A stretch of DNA of 5,286 nucleotides from Thermoprotei archaeon (GTDB taxonomy: Archaea > Thermoproteota > Thermoprotei_A > Sulfolobales > Ignisphaeraceae), in contig QMXA01000100.1 in the NCBI GenBank assembly GCA_003661905.1, forward strand, positions 1-5,286, read 5' to 3'. The translations under genes and the position numbers were made by a program. Positions 1-5,286 of the stretch are shown here, one piece after another. Below the pieces are notes generated by a model that worked only from the letters and a program-made list of their open reading frames with translations, was not told the origin of the DNA and made no database searches. Numbering within the stretch: the first letter of the stretch is position 1; every line of letters begins with the position of its first letter.

Positions 1-103
1 AATAAATGAAGATGAAGTAGTAGAGAAATTATACAATGTATTGCCCTCACTTAATACAATAATTGAAGAACTTAAGAAGAGCATAAGAAGATATAGAATA
101 TGA
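1..103 (+). CDS. C-terminal fragment of an unidentified protein (5' end outside window)
   Basis: An open frame runs from the left edge (first full codon at position 2) to a TGA at 101-103 and encodes 33 residues. The peptide is charged and looks helical: an acidic start (INEDEVVEKL), a short turn (LPSLN), then a Lys/Arg-rich amphipathic end (IIEELKKSIRRYRI). Amino acid composition and codon use (ATA, AGA, GAA) match the other genes of the window, so I read it as the true end of a gene that starts upstream. It converges on the metalloprotease gene, whose stop codon lies about 150 nt further on. There is too little sequence to assign a family or function. It could be a chance open frame, but the absence of a stop and the composition argue against that. 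Confidence 0.55.
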   Translation, partial: INEDEVVEKLYNVLPSLNTIIEELKKSIRRYRI

Positions 104-189
104 ACATTAGTAAAGCCTTGATTCAGGAAAAATATAAAGTGATTCTTCCCTTATTTGAAAATTACATAAATTAAGAAACAAGATCTTCC

Positions 190-245
190 ATGAACTACTT
201 TAATACTCTCAGAGGTACATAGCTTCTGAAGTTACTAATCTCCGA
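190..245 (+). repeat. Degenerate copy of a small coding-like repeat (left copy, inverted relative to 3046-3111)
   Basis: The 12-mer ATGAACTACTTT at 190-201 recurs exactly on the - strand at 3111-3100. After one missing G the match continues with AATAC. As it stands the ATG opens a 10-codon frame (MNYFNTLRGT, stop at 220-222). Restoring one G after 201 lets the frame read MNYFEY and then RYIASEVTNLR. This parallels MNYFEY and RRAKADYNNLR of the right copy, with three residues (about 9 nt) fewer between the two blocks. The last part (about 226-245) also resembles the right copy at DNA level. I read this as a decayed copy of the same element, ending about 12 bases short of the stop of the oppositely oriented metalloprotease gene. 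A 12-mer alone could be chance in AT-rich DNA; the added downstream protein-level match and the intergenic position make chance less likely. Confidence 0.4.
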
Positions 246-256
246 CTACATCTTTA

Positions 257-2041
257 TTATTTTGAAAATGAGGATTTTCTTATAAGAATGTATAGTATTA
301 TACATAGACATGTAACAACCATGATAATTATATAGATATTTGAATATGTTTCTTGTAGGATGTTATATGGATGAGTTTCACTTGATGATGTTTGAGGTGT
401 TGTAATGTATTGCTTCTCCTTACTTACAGAAGTTATACCCTTATTTTCAAGGTTCTTTAGTGCTAACTCATATGCCTTAATTATATAGCTTATAGCTCCT
501 GACTGATTATGTGTAGCTATGCACATACCCTTTAATAAGTATTCATAGCTTTTATTATACATCTCTTCTAGCTCGGTATTCATAACTCCAGAGTTTATCA
601 TTGCAGTTAATTCTTTAGCTATTGAGATCCAATGCATTATGCATAGCTTATTGGAATCGAATGTGAATAAACCTCCTTTCCAACCAAGTATTAAAGGTGA
701 ATAACTCATAGGAGAGACAACCCAGTCAAATAACCACTTAATCCTAGTTTCATTACCTACAATCTTCTCGAATGGATGACTCAATCCTAATACATGGCCC
801 ATTTCATGCGCTATAACTCTCTCTATACCATCCTTAATAGCTCTACACCTATAGCCAGGATATGAAATTACTATACCATTAGGAGTTGCAATACCTGTGA
901 AATTTAGTTCAAACTTATGTGTTAAGTATAATGGCCTCTTAGCTACCAATATAATGCATGGTACGTATGTGTAATTCCAACTATAGGTATAGTTAAGAAG
1001 ATGTTCCTCAACTAAGACTTTAACTAAATCCTCATACTCAATAACAATCCAATTATCAGCAATAGTTGAGTTATTAATCAGCTGATAAATTCGTGAATAG
1101 CGATAGCCATCAATATTGTACACATCTATATTCCAATTAGTGTAAGGTGTGAGATTATACAATATGTTTCTCAATTTATTAATATCTATAGATAATGTCG
1201 AATTAGTCTCACGATCTCTATAGTTAAGAATTAATATATTTAGATCATATAACTTAGAGTATTTTGGAAAGAATACATAGTCATCAACAACTACATAACT
1301 TACGAAATCAGATATGTAATGCTTCAAAATTTCAGTGAGTTCTAATTCTGATTTAATATCCCATATGGGTTTTGTAGTGCTGAAATTAACTCTTAATCCA
1401 TAATTACTTAGGGCATATTCGGATCCTGGATGAGGCCTTGGAATTACTGAAAGATCTATAAAGTATATGGGATAATTTCCTCCGAAAGCTATGAACCCCA
1501 TATAAGATCTACTTTGATTACTAACATAGTACACTCTAGGTATTTGAATCCATGGAATATTTATTAAAAAGAGCATATACTTTGCATTGACATTAACGTA
1601 CTTACCTACTTGGAAAGCCAACCATTCCTCAATAGCAGATGCACTAACGTATATAGCTTTCCTCCAATTCCACTTGTGATGAGTTACAGATAAGTATTTC
1701 TTGATATAATTTGGTAGTGGACCTTCCTTTCCTATCATTAACATGTAGCGATTTAGTTCATTACATAATGTAGGTGGAGCTTCTATAACTATATAATTTA
1801 CAGTGTATTCAATAGCTTTCTGTGGTGTATCTAAGGTAATATATGATGGATAATTCCTCGGTAATTGGGAGATTAAATATTCCTTAGAGTTATTTGTAAG
1901 TGTTATATTTATAAAAATTATTGCTATATCAATATTTATTCTAAGAGGTGATTTTAACTCCTGAATACTTGCAAGGGGGAATATTAAGGATGTGATAGAG
2001 AGTCCTATGATGATAATTGTCATAAATAATTTCCATAGCAT
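257..2041 (-). CDS. Membrane-anchored extracellular metzincin-type zinc metalloprotease
   Basis: This 594-residue protein probably cleaves peptides outside the cell. Residues 412-422 read HEMGHVLGLSH, the metzincin zinc site HExxHxxGxxH (ligands His412, His416, His422; general base Glu413). SPMSY at 443-447 fits the Met-turn, with Met445 followed two residues later by Tyr447 as in astacins and serralysins. A basic then hydrophobic N-terminus (about 2-24) is a signal peptide or anchor. Residues about 25-395 form a long region of unknown fold. A helical segment follows (about 470-535), then a Ser/Thr-rich linker (about 538-556), and a final membrane helix (about 568-588) before a short basic tail. 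More than ten N-x-S/T sequons support exposure to the outside. The start is ATG; Met7 is an alternative. It is not an archaemetzincin, because the cysteine-rich zinc site of that family is absent. The gene lies 64 nt downstream of a GNAT gene and seems to have its own promoter. The substrate is unknown, and I cannot place it in a named peptidase family. Confidence 0.85.
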   Translation of the reverse strand: MLWKLFMTIIIIGLSITSLIFPLASIQELKSPLRINIDIAIIFINITLTNNSKEYLISQLPRNYPSYITLDTPQKAIEYTVNYIVIEAPPTLCNELNRYMLMIGKEGPLPNYIKKYLSVTHHKWNWRKAIYVSASAIEEWLAFQVGKYVNVNAKYMLFLINIPWIQIPRVYYVSNQSRSYMGFIAFGGNYPIYFIDLSVIPRPHPGSEYALSNYGLRVNFSTTKPIWDIKSELELTEILKHYISDFVSYVVVDDYVFFPKYSKLYDLNILILNYRDRETNSTLSIDINKLRNILYNLTPYTNWNIDVYNIDGYRYSRIYQLINNSTIADNWIVIEYEDLVKVLVEEHLLNYTYSWNYTYVPCIILVAKRPLYLTHKFELNFTGIATPNGIVISYPGYRCRAIKDGIERVIAHEMGHVLGLSHPFEKIVGNETRIKWLFDWVVSPMSYSPLILGWKGGLFTFDSNKLCIMHWISIAKELTAMINSGVMNTELEEMYNKSYEYLLKGMCIATHNQSGAISYIIKAYELALKNLENKGITSVSKEKQYITTPQTSSSETHPYNILQETYSNIYIIIMVVTCLCIILYILIRKSSFSK

Positions 2042-2079
2042 GGCTGGTCATTCCTATAATAAGTTATTTCTCATAAGTC

Positions 2080-2097
2080 TTAAGCTATTTTAAGCTA
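2080..2097 (-). promoter_or_regulatory. TATA-type promoter of the metalloprotease gene, overlapped by a 10-bp tandem repeat
   Basis: On the - strand TTAAAATA (2093-2086) is a good archaeal TATA element about 45-50 nt upstream of the ATG, which would give an mRNA leader of roughly 20 nt. TTAAGCTA occurs twice on the + strand, at 2080-2087 and 2090-2097, exactly one helical turn apart, and the TATA element spans the junction of the two copies. A regulator bound to the repeat would compete with TBP, so repression is the simplest reading; this is inference. A weak AGGA (about 10 nt before the ATG) is the only ribosome-binding candidate. Confidence 0.4.
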
Positions 2098-2105
2098 GTA
2101 AATCA

Positions 2106-2840
2106 TTAACTAACTATAATCCAAGGTTTTGTATTCACTACTTTGTATCCTAATATTTTGTAGACCTTTATTGCCGGCATGTTGTTTCTCTCCACATGAA
2201 GAAGTGCTTTAGCACCTGAAATAATAGCGTCCCTTGTTATTGCTGAGGTAACTATTTTTGCGTAGTCTCTTCCTCTATAATTGGGATGTGTAAAGACATC
2301 ACCTATTATCCATACTCTAGGCATTCTAATATATGCACATGCAATAGAGACAAGCTCACCATTTGTAAAAACTCCATAATATCTCCATCTACTAATAATT
2401 CTTCTACATGTCTCTACATCAAGTTTCCTCCCTTGAATCTCCTTTAATTTTAAGAAAGCTTCTAAATCTTCTTCTCTCAATCTCCTAGCTTTTTCAGGCA
2501 TATATGGTTTGAAGGAGTATTCATCCACTACCATATCTAAATATTCCTTTACTTCCACATTCTTAGCATTGAAGTATTTAATGATGGGATTCAATAACTT
2601 TCTATTATATACTTGGATTATAGCTCTATACTTATGGGGAATGTATGTAATGAGTTCTTTCGCTTCACCCCATATATGAATACCATATACATACTGACCC
2701 CTCCAAATGAGTAAATAACCCTCAATTCCTTTATCTAGTGCAAAGTATATACTTGTATTATCGGGTTCATATATGATGTCGTACAATAAGTATACATGCT
2801 CTAATGGATTATTCGTATATAATTTAACAATCTCCCTCAA
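2106..2840 (-). CDS. GNAT-family N-acetyltransferase with an N-terminal extra domain
   Basis: This 244-residue cytoplasmic protein should transfer an acetyl group from acetyl-CoA to an amine; the acceptor (protein N-terminus, lysine side chain or small molecule) cannot be told from sequence. The GNAT fold is recognisable at about residues 118-240. It has the acetyl-CoA pyrophosphate loop in motif A at 185-194 (HPNYRGRDYA, a variant of RxxGxG/A, with Asp in place of the second Gly) and the motif B signature around 219-232 (NN..A...Y...GY). Residues 1-115 form a separate beta-rich domain without a motif I can name, as in other two-domain archaeal GNATs. The start is TTG. It is the only usual start codon between the in-frame stop at 2865-2867 and the body of the protein, and no clear Shine-Dalgarno precedes it. 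The gene is upstream of and co-directional with the metalloprotease; acetylation and surface proteolysis have no evident link. Confidence 0.8.
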   Translation of the reverse strand: MREIVKLYTNNPLEHVYLLYDIIYEPDNTSIYFALDKGIEGYLLIWRGQYVYGIHIWGEAKELITYIPHKYRAIIQVYNRKLLNPIIKYFNAKNVEVKEYLDMVVDEYSFKPYMPEKARRLREEDLEAFLKLKEIQGRKLDVETCRRIISRWRYYGVFTNGELVSIACAYIRMPRVWIIGDVFTHPNYRGRDYAKIVTSAITRDAIISGAKALLHVERNNMPAIKVYKILGYKVVNTKPWIIVS

Positions 2841-2893
2841 TAATCTATAGTCAAGATTTTGGAGCTACTTTACTTTCATGCAAAGCACCTGAG

Positions 2894-2901
2894 TATATTT
2901 T
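2894..2901 (-). promoter_or_regulatory. Likely TATA element for the GNAT gene
   Basis: AAAATATA on the - strand, preceded by the purine-rich GGATAAAAGA that could act as a BRE, lies about 55 nt upstream of the TTG start. Transcription would then begin near 2870 and give a leader of about 30 nt. In such AT-rich DNA TATA-like strings are common, so this rests on spacing only. Confidence 0.3.
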
Positions 2902-2969
2902 CTTTTATCCTCTTTAACTTATATTTACAATTGTAAAGAATGAAAAGGGAAAATAAGTCATTTAGTTAA

Positions 2970-3132
2970 TCAAAGAACAATCAGAGAACTATCAGGGATG
3001 AAGTCACTAAAATAGAAATCACTTTAGGACATGAGAATGATCTTGTCTCAGGTTATTATAATCGGCTTTTGCTCTCCTCAGACTGATAGTAGGGTATTCA
3101 AAGTAGTTCATCATACTATTACTTATGAACAT
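2970..3132 (-). pseudogene. Decayed or frameshifted small ORF, related to the repeat at 190-245
   Basis: An ATG at 3132-3130 opens a 37-codon frame on the - strand (MFISNSMMNYFEYPTISL, then RRAKADYNNLRQDHSHVLK) ending with TGA at 3021-3019. One base added in the adjacent A-run (AAA to AAAA) would let the frame continue as SDFYFSDFIPDSSLIVL to a TGA at 2972-2970, giving about 54 residues. A second Met (3111-3109) begins the block shared with the left copy, where MNYFEY and R.....NLR are conserved. The composition looks protein-like, which the surrounding intergenic DNA does not. I do not recognise a family. It could be a remnant of a small gene, the end of a mobile element, or a coincidental frame. 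No good ribosome binding site precedes either ATG. A + strand frame at 3031-3156 over the same DNA seems to be its shadow. Confidence 0.3.
3046..3111 (-). repeat. Right copy of the inverted repeat pair flanking the protease/GNAT genes
   Basis: This is the portion of the small decayed ORF that matches 190-245 in inverted orientation. It shares an exact 12-mer (3100-3111), then AATAC after one extra G, then a second similar block ending in the NLR codons (3046-3054). Between the blocks it carries about 9 nt more than the left copy. The two copies bracket about 2.9 kb that contains the metalloprotease and the acetyltransferase. Confidence 0.4.
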
Positions 3133-3175
3133 AATAAAAGGATGAGGCTTTATTAAGCCTTATAAGTTATTATGT
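3129..3175. repeat. Nested inverted repeat (hairpin), with an alternative overlapping hairpin
   Basis: ACATAATAA (3129-3137) pairs perfectly with TTATTATGT (3167-3175). Inside it AGGCTT (3145-3150) pairs with AAGCCT (3155-3160) around a 4-nt loop, giving a two-part stem-loop of 47 nt. The right arm also forms a competing hairpin, AAGTTA (3164-3169) with TAACTT (3175-3180), and GTTCAT (3106-3111) pairs with ATGAAC (3125-3130). It could be a protein-binding dyad, a structured small RNA or mobile-element end structure. AT-rich DNA makes short pairings cheap, so function is unproven. Confidence 0.35.
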
Positions 3176-3208
3176 AACTTTGTTGAATTCTAAATTGGTT
3201 GGGATTTC

Positions 3209-3236
3209 AATACTTTTACTCTAGAGTTAATACTTT
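3209..3236. promoter_or_regulatory. Operator-like site: palindrome between two direct repeats
   Basis: AATACTTT occurs at 3209-3216 and again at 3229-3236, 20 bp apart (two helical turns). Between them lies the perfect 10-bp palindrome ACTCTAGAGT (3218-3227). The arrangement resembles a regulator binding site, but it is about 125 nt upstream of the predicted radical SAM TATA box and no regulator is known for it. Confidence 0.2.
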
Positions 3237-3361
3237 AATATAATCTCCAAAATAAGAAATGATTAATGAGTAAGCTTAATAAAACAATGGAAATAGCTAG
3301 ATAACATTAAATGAGATCTCGAAACTATATCAAAATAATATTAAATAAGACTTCAATGATG

Positions 3362-3367
3362 TTTAAA
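3362..3367 (+). promoter_or_regulatory. TATA element of the radical SAM gene
   Basis: TTTAAA is the core of the crenarchaeal TATA consensus. It lies 53 nt before the TTG start, so transcription would begin near 3390 and leave a leader of about 30 nt that contains the ribosome binding site. A second AT-rich candidate (ATTAAATA, about 3340-3347) is less well placed. Confidence 0.4.
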
Positions 3368-3405
3368 CTTATCATCTGCTATGAAATTACATGTTATAGA
3401 GTGTA

Positions 3406-3415
3406 GGGTGGATCC
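3406..3415 (+). promoter_or_regulatory. Ribosome binding site that supports the TTG start at 3420
   Basis: GGGTGGATCC resembles the complement of the conserved 16S rRNA 3' tail (GGTGATCC core) with one extra G. GGTG ends 9 nt before the TTG. Because the in-frame stop TAA (3417-3419) directly precedes that TTG, this site decides the start. Confidence 0.5.
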
Positions 3416-3419
3416 TTAA

Positions 3420-4454
3420 TTGAGATGTGTTTTAAAGCTACAAGGATTTCCTAGTTGCGATAACGTTATTCAATATTTAGAAGGCTATGCTAGACCTTGT
3501 GAAGTTGGAATTAAGGTCGTTGGAGGTGAAATATATAGGTTGATCTATGATATTGTTTTGAGTAGACCTGAAGATTATCTCTCCATTTATCAAAGTCTGT
3601 GTAATCATAAATGTTTAAAGTGTCATAGCTGGTATTTCTCTCAAATAGCTGATGGTAGATGGATGAGCCCTGCAGACATACTTACCGAGGCCGTAAAGTA
3701 TAGAGAGTTAGTAACTGTATGGGAACCTCTACATAGAGCAACAATGTGGCATGCATCTGATCTTTGCGCACATTGCGGAGCCTGTTTAAGAGGATCCAAA
3801 GGCCCGTTTTGTCCAGATAAATTAAGATCTGACCAAATAATAGCATCTCCTCAAGGTTTTGGTCCTGCGAGAAATATAATATCATTTACAGGAGGAGATC
3901 TTTATTGCAATCCTGCCTACTATATAAAAACATTTAAACTTTTGAAAAAGGAAGTTCCTGAATTATGGATACATATAGAGACTAATGGTTATGGTTTAAC
4001 GCCTAAAAATCTAGATGCATTAAGAGCCTCTGGTCTAGATTCAATATGGCTTGATATGAAAGCTTATGATGAAGAGACTTATAGAAAATTATGTGGAACA
4101 ACTAATAAATGGATCTTAGAAATACCTGCTCTAGCCAAAGATCTAGGAATAGTCATTGAAATAGTTCTTCTCTACATTCCAGGATTTGTAGAACTTGATC
4201 AAATAGAGAAATTTGGAGAACTATTAAGCAATGTTGATACCTCCATACCCATTACCCTCCTAGCATTCTTTCCTGAATTTATGTTGAGAGGACTTAGAGC
4301 TCCAACAGTAGACGAAATGCTAAAAGCATTTGCAATACTAAAGAGCTATAAACTTAAGAATATAAAGGTAGGAAACGTCAGAGTCTTTTGTAAAGACTAC
4401 AGATGCATTGAATTCCTGATAAAGAAACTTGGTAGGAATGCAGTATCTCTATGA
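3420..4454 (+). CDS. Radical SAM enzyme with an additional ferredoxin-like Fe-S insert, related to glycyl-radical-enzyme activases
   Basis: This 344-residue cytoplasmic enzyme should cleave S-adenosylmethionine reductively to start radical chemistry. Cys61, Cys65 and Cys68 form the canonical CX3CX2C site for the SAM-binding [4Fe-4S] cluster. A second motif, CX2CX2CX8CP (Cys116, 119, 122, 131), resembles the insert of pyruvate formate-lyase-type activases, but has one set of four cysteines rather than two. GGD (158-160) is the SAM-binding GGE-type motif. IETNG (186-190) and LDMKAYDEETYRKLCG (211-226) match the PflA-like core. Residues 1-53, with Cys3, Cys13 and Cys27, form an unusual N-terminal extension, and Cys324/Cys329 lie near the end. 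The start is TTG with a well-spaced ribosome binding site; an in-frame stop directly upstream rules out a longer protein. No glycyl radical enzyme is next to it, so the substrate is unknown and an activase role is only one possibility. It converges on the next gene with 31 nt between. Confidence 0.85.
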   Translation: MRCVLKLQGFPSCDNVIQYLEGYARPCEVGIKVVGGEIYRLIYDIVLSRPEDYLSIYQSLCNHKCLKCHSWYFSQIADGRWMSPADILTEAVKYRELVTVWEPLHRATMWHASDLCAHCGACLRGSKGPFCPDKLRSDQIIASPQGFGPARNIISFTGGDLYCNPAYYIKTFKLLKKEVPELWIHIETNGYGLTPKNLDALRASGLDSIWLDMKAYDEETYRKLCGTTNKWILEIPALAKDLGIVIEIVLLYIPGFVELDQIEKFGELLSNVDTSIPITLLAFFPEFMLRGLRAPTVDEMLKAFAILKSYKLKNIKVGNVRVFCKDYRCIEFLIKKLGRNAVSL

Positions 4455-4485
4455 TTATAGAGAATGAAGATTCGATGAGGAATTA

Positions 4486-5286
4486 TTAGCTACTTCTCCT
4501 AGTTCCTAATTTAAATACTACGAGAATAGCAACTATAATAATCCCTATCACCATACCTATTGCTATCGTTATAATGGGCATAATTGGAGCTTCGGTTGTT
4601 GGTGTAGTTAGCGTTGTTGAAGTTGTTGGTATTGTTGGTGTAGTCGAGGTTATGGACACATACTCCTCACTTTTTATCAATACTCTATCTAGTTCCTCTA
4701 TTGGGACTTTTGTCTGTTCAATTTTAACTATTTTATCTCTACTAGCTTTGCCCACGATTTCTACGGTACTTGGTAATAATGGTTTTTTGAGTTCTCTTCT
4801 TGACAATTCATTTATACTAATTGTTATTCCTTTGATTGCTGAAAGTACTTCTCTTAATCCCTCAATACCTTTCTTATCCTTAGATCTTAATTTAAGCCCT
4901 GTAAGTAGAATGTTCATAATGACTTTACTCTCTAGGGCTCTAATACTTAGCTTTAGCCTAGTTTTTGATGGAGCTATTTCTATTTTTCTAAGTTCTGAGC
5001 TTATTTTACTTAGAAACTCTTTACTCTCTTCTAGATATTTCTCTAACTCAGGAGGTAGTGTTGGCTTTATAGATGGTGAAGTGCTTATACCTTCACCCTT
5101 TGGGATTTCTTTAAACACTTCAATAATTCTTCTTAGCTCTCCTTTTGCTTCAATATAGAGAGTCATAGTTACATTGTATGCTTTTAAATACTCTTGTAAT
5201 TCTGTTTCGTATGTCTCTGTTTCAAAATCTGTACTCATACTAAGTGAAGCTTCAAGATCTATAAAGGTCTTTCTATACTTTTCAAC
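4486..5286 (-). CDS. Surface-anchored coiled-coil protein with Thr-rich stalk (5' end outside window)
   Basis: The frame is open to the right edge: 16 codons (VEKYRKTFIDLEASLS) precede the first visible Met at 5238-5236 without a stop. That Met is therefore probably internal, and a signal peptide would lie outside the window. At least 266 residues are visible. Numbered from that Met, residues 1-45 and 61-165 are charged and helical, with coiled-coil character at about 62-88 and 120-150. A Pro-rich break (about 50-63) separates them. Residues 195-218 are a Thr/Pro-rich stalk, probably O-glycosylated, and 219-243 a hydrophobic membrane helix followed by a basic tail (RRSS). This is a common layout for archaeal proteins held on the outer face of the membrane below the S-layer. 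The ligand or partner is unknown; it could be a binding protein's anchor region, an S-layer stalk-like protein or an adhesin. Confidence 0.75.
   Translation of the reverse strand, partial: VEKYRKTFIDLEASLSMSTDFETETYETELQEYLKAYNVTMTLYIEAKGELRRIIEVFKEIPKGEGISTSPSIKPTLPPELEKYLEESKEFLSKISSELRKIEIAPSKTRLKLSIRALESKVIMNILLTGLKLRSKDKKGIEGLREVLSAIKGITISINELSRRELKKPLLPSTVEIVGKASRDKIVKIEQTKVPIEELDRVLIKSEEYVSITSTTPTIPTTSTTLTTPTTEAPIMPIITIAIGMVIGIIIVAILVVFKLGTRRSS
4596..4644. repeat. Short direct repeat inside the Thr-rich stalk coding region
   Basis: TTGTTGGTGTAGT occurs at 4596-4608 and again at 4632-4644, a spacing of 36 bp or 12 codons. It encodes TTPT-type units of the stalk on the - strand. Such low-complexity repeats expand and contract by slippage, so stalk length may vary between strains. 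Confidence 0.5.

Larger units (their letters stand above)
2841..3419. other. Long intergenic region between divergent genes, rich in small inverted repeats
   Basis: About 580 nt separate the divergent GNAT and radical SAM genes. The region holds the GNAT promoter, a decayed small ORF (2970-3132, - strand) and a nested hairpin (3121-3180). It also holds a palindrome between direct repeats (3209-3236), the palindrome GAGATCTC (3313-3320), and the radical SAM promoter and ribosome binding site (3362-3415). I see no tRNA, rRNA, CRISPR array or intact gene above about 40 codons. The stretch 3240-3360 is very AT-rich and shows nothing I can name. Confidence 0.6.

Noticed and set aside
190..3111. 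Intact transposon bounded by the inverted copies
   Set aside because: Neither gene between the copies is a transposase or recombinase, the copies are not at matched ends of a clear boundary, and I see no target-site duplication.
3046..3113. C/D box guide RNA on the - strand: ATGATGA (box C) and CTGA boxes
   Set aside because: The box C match is perfect but the distance to the first CTGA (26 nt) is about twice the usual guide spacing, and there is no C' box or terminal stem. The ATGATG is better explained as start codons of the small ORF.
3031..3156. A 41-codon + strand frame (MRMILSQVIIIGF...) with a weak AGG upstream
   Set aside because: It overlaps the - strand small ORF that has a matching copy elsewhere in the window. 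The peptide is not recognisable and the ribosome binding site is poor, so I take it as the shadow strand, though this is not certain.
3682..3885. A 67-codon - strand open frame
   Set aside because: It lies wholly inside the radical SAM gene, opposite its Fe-S insert, and has no recognisable features.
4455..4485. Terminator between the convergent radical SAM and surface protein genes
   Set aside because: The 31-nt gap has no T-run on either strand and no convincing hairpin.
4574..5158. A 194-codon + strand open frame
   Set aside because: It is antisense to the coiled-coil surface protein. Its Val/Gly-rich and Ser/Leu-rich runs mirror the Thr-rich stalk and Lys/Glu-rich helices of the real gene, and it has no family motif.
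5236..5238. ATG as the true start of the stalked surface protein
   Set aside because: The frame stays open upstream to the window edge, the upstream codons continue the same helical composition, and no signal peptide follows this ATG. An exported protein would need one.

Overview
This AT-rich window (roughly one third G+C by eye) looks like chromosome of a thermophilic archaeon, most likely a crenarchaeon (Thermoproteota). The pointers are heavy use of ATA and AGA/AGG codons, TTG start codons, TTTAAA/TTAAAATA-type TATA elements, a GGTG-type ribosome binding site, and secreted proteins with many N-glycosylation sequons and Ser/Thr-rich stalks next to a C-terminal membrane anchor. No species can be named from the sequence alone.

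Layout, left to right. (1) The last 33 codons of an unidentified + strand gene end at 103. (2) A short intergenic stretch, 104-256, carries a degenerate copy of a small coding-like repeat (190-245). (3) A large cell-surface metzincin-type zinc protease lies on the - strand (257-2041). (4) A GNAT acetyltransferase lies upstream of it on the same strand (2106-2840). The 64-nt gap between them holds what looks like a separate promoter for the protease, with a 10-bp tandem repeat over the TATA box. (5) A long non-genic stretch, 2841-3419, contains a second, longer and frameshifted copy of the repeat seen at 190, in inverted orientation, plus several hairpins and operator-like repeats. (6) A radical SAM enzyme with one extra ferredoxin-like iron-sulfur motif lies on the + strand (3420-4454). 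(7) Convergent to it, 31 nt away, is the 3' part of a surface protein with a coiled coil, a Thr-rich stalk and a membrane anchor (4486 to beyond the right edge, - strand).

The protease and the stalked protein both belong on the outer face of the cell. The acetyltransferase and the radical SAM enzyme are cytoplasmic. The sequence does not show one shared pathway. The observation most worth a second look is the pair of inverted, decayed copies of one short sequence flanking the protease/acetyltransferase pair. It suggests a dispersed repeat, a mobile-element remnant or a decayed small gene family, and it was found only by comparing the two intergenic regions. The radical SAM enzyme, with a single CX2CX2CX8CP insert and a cysteine-containing N-terminal extension, is the most interesting uncharacterised enzyme here.
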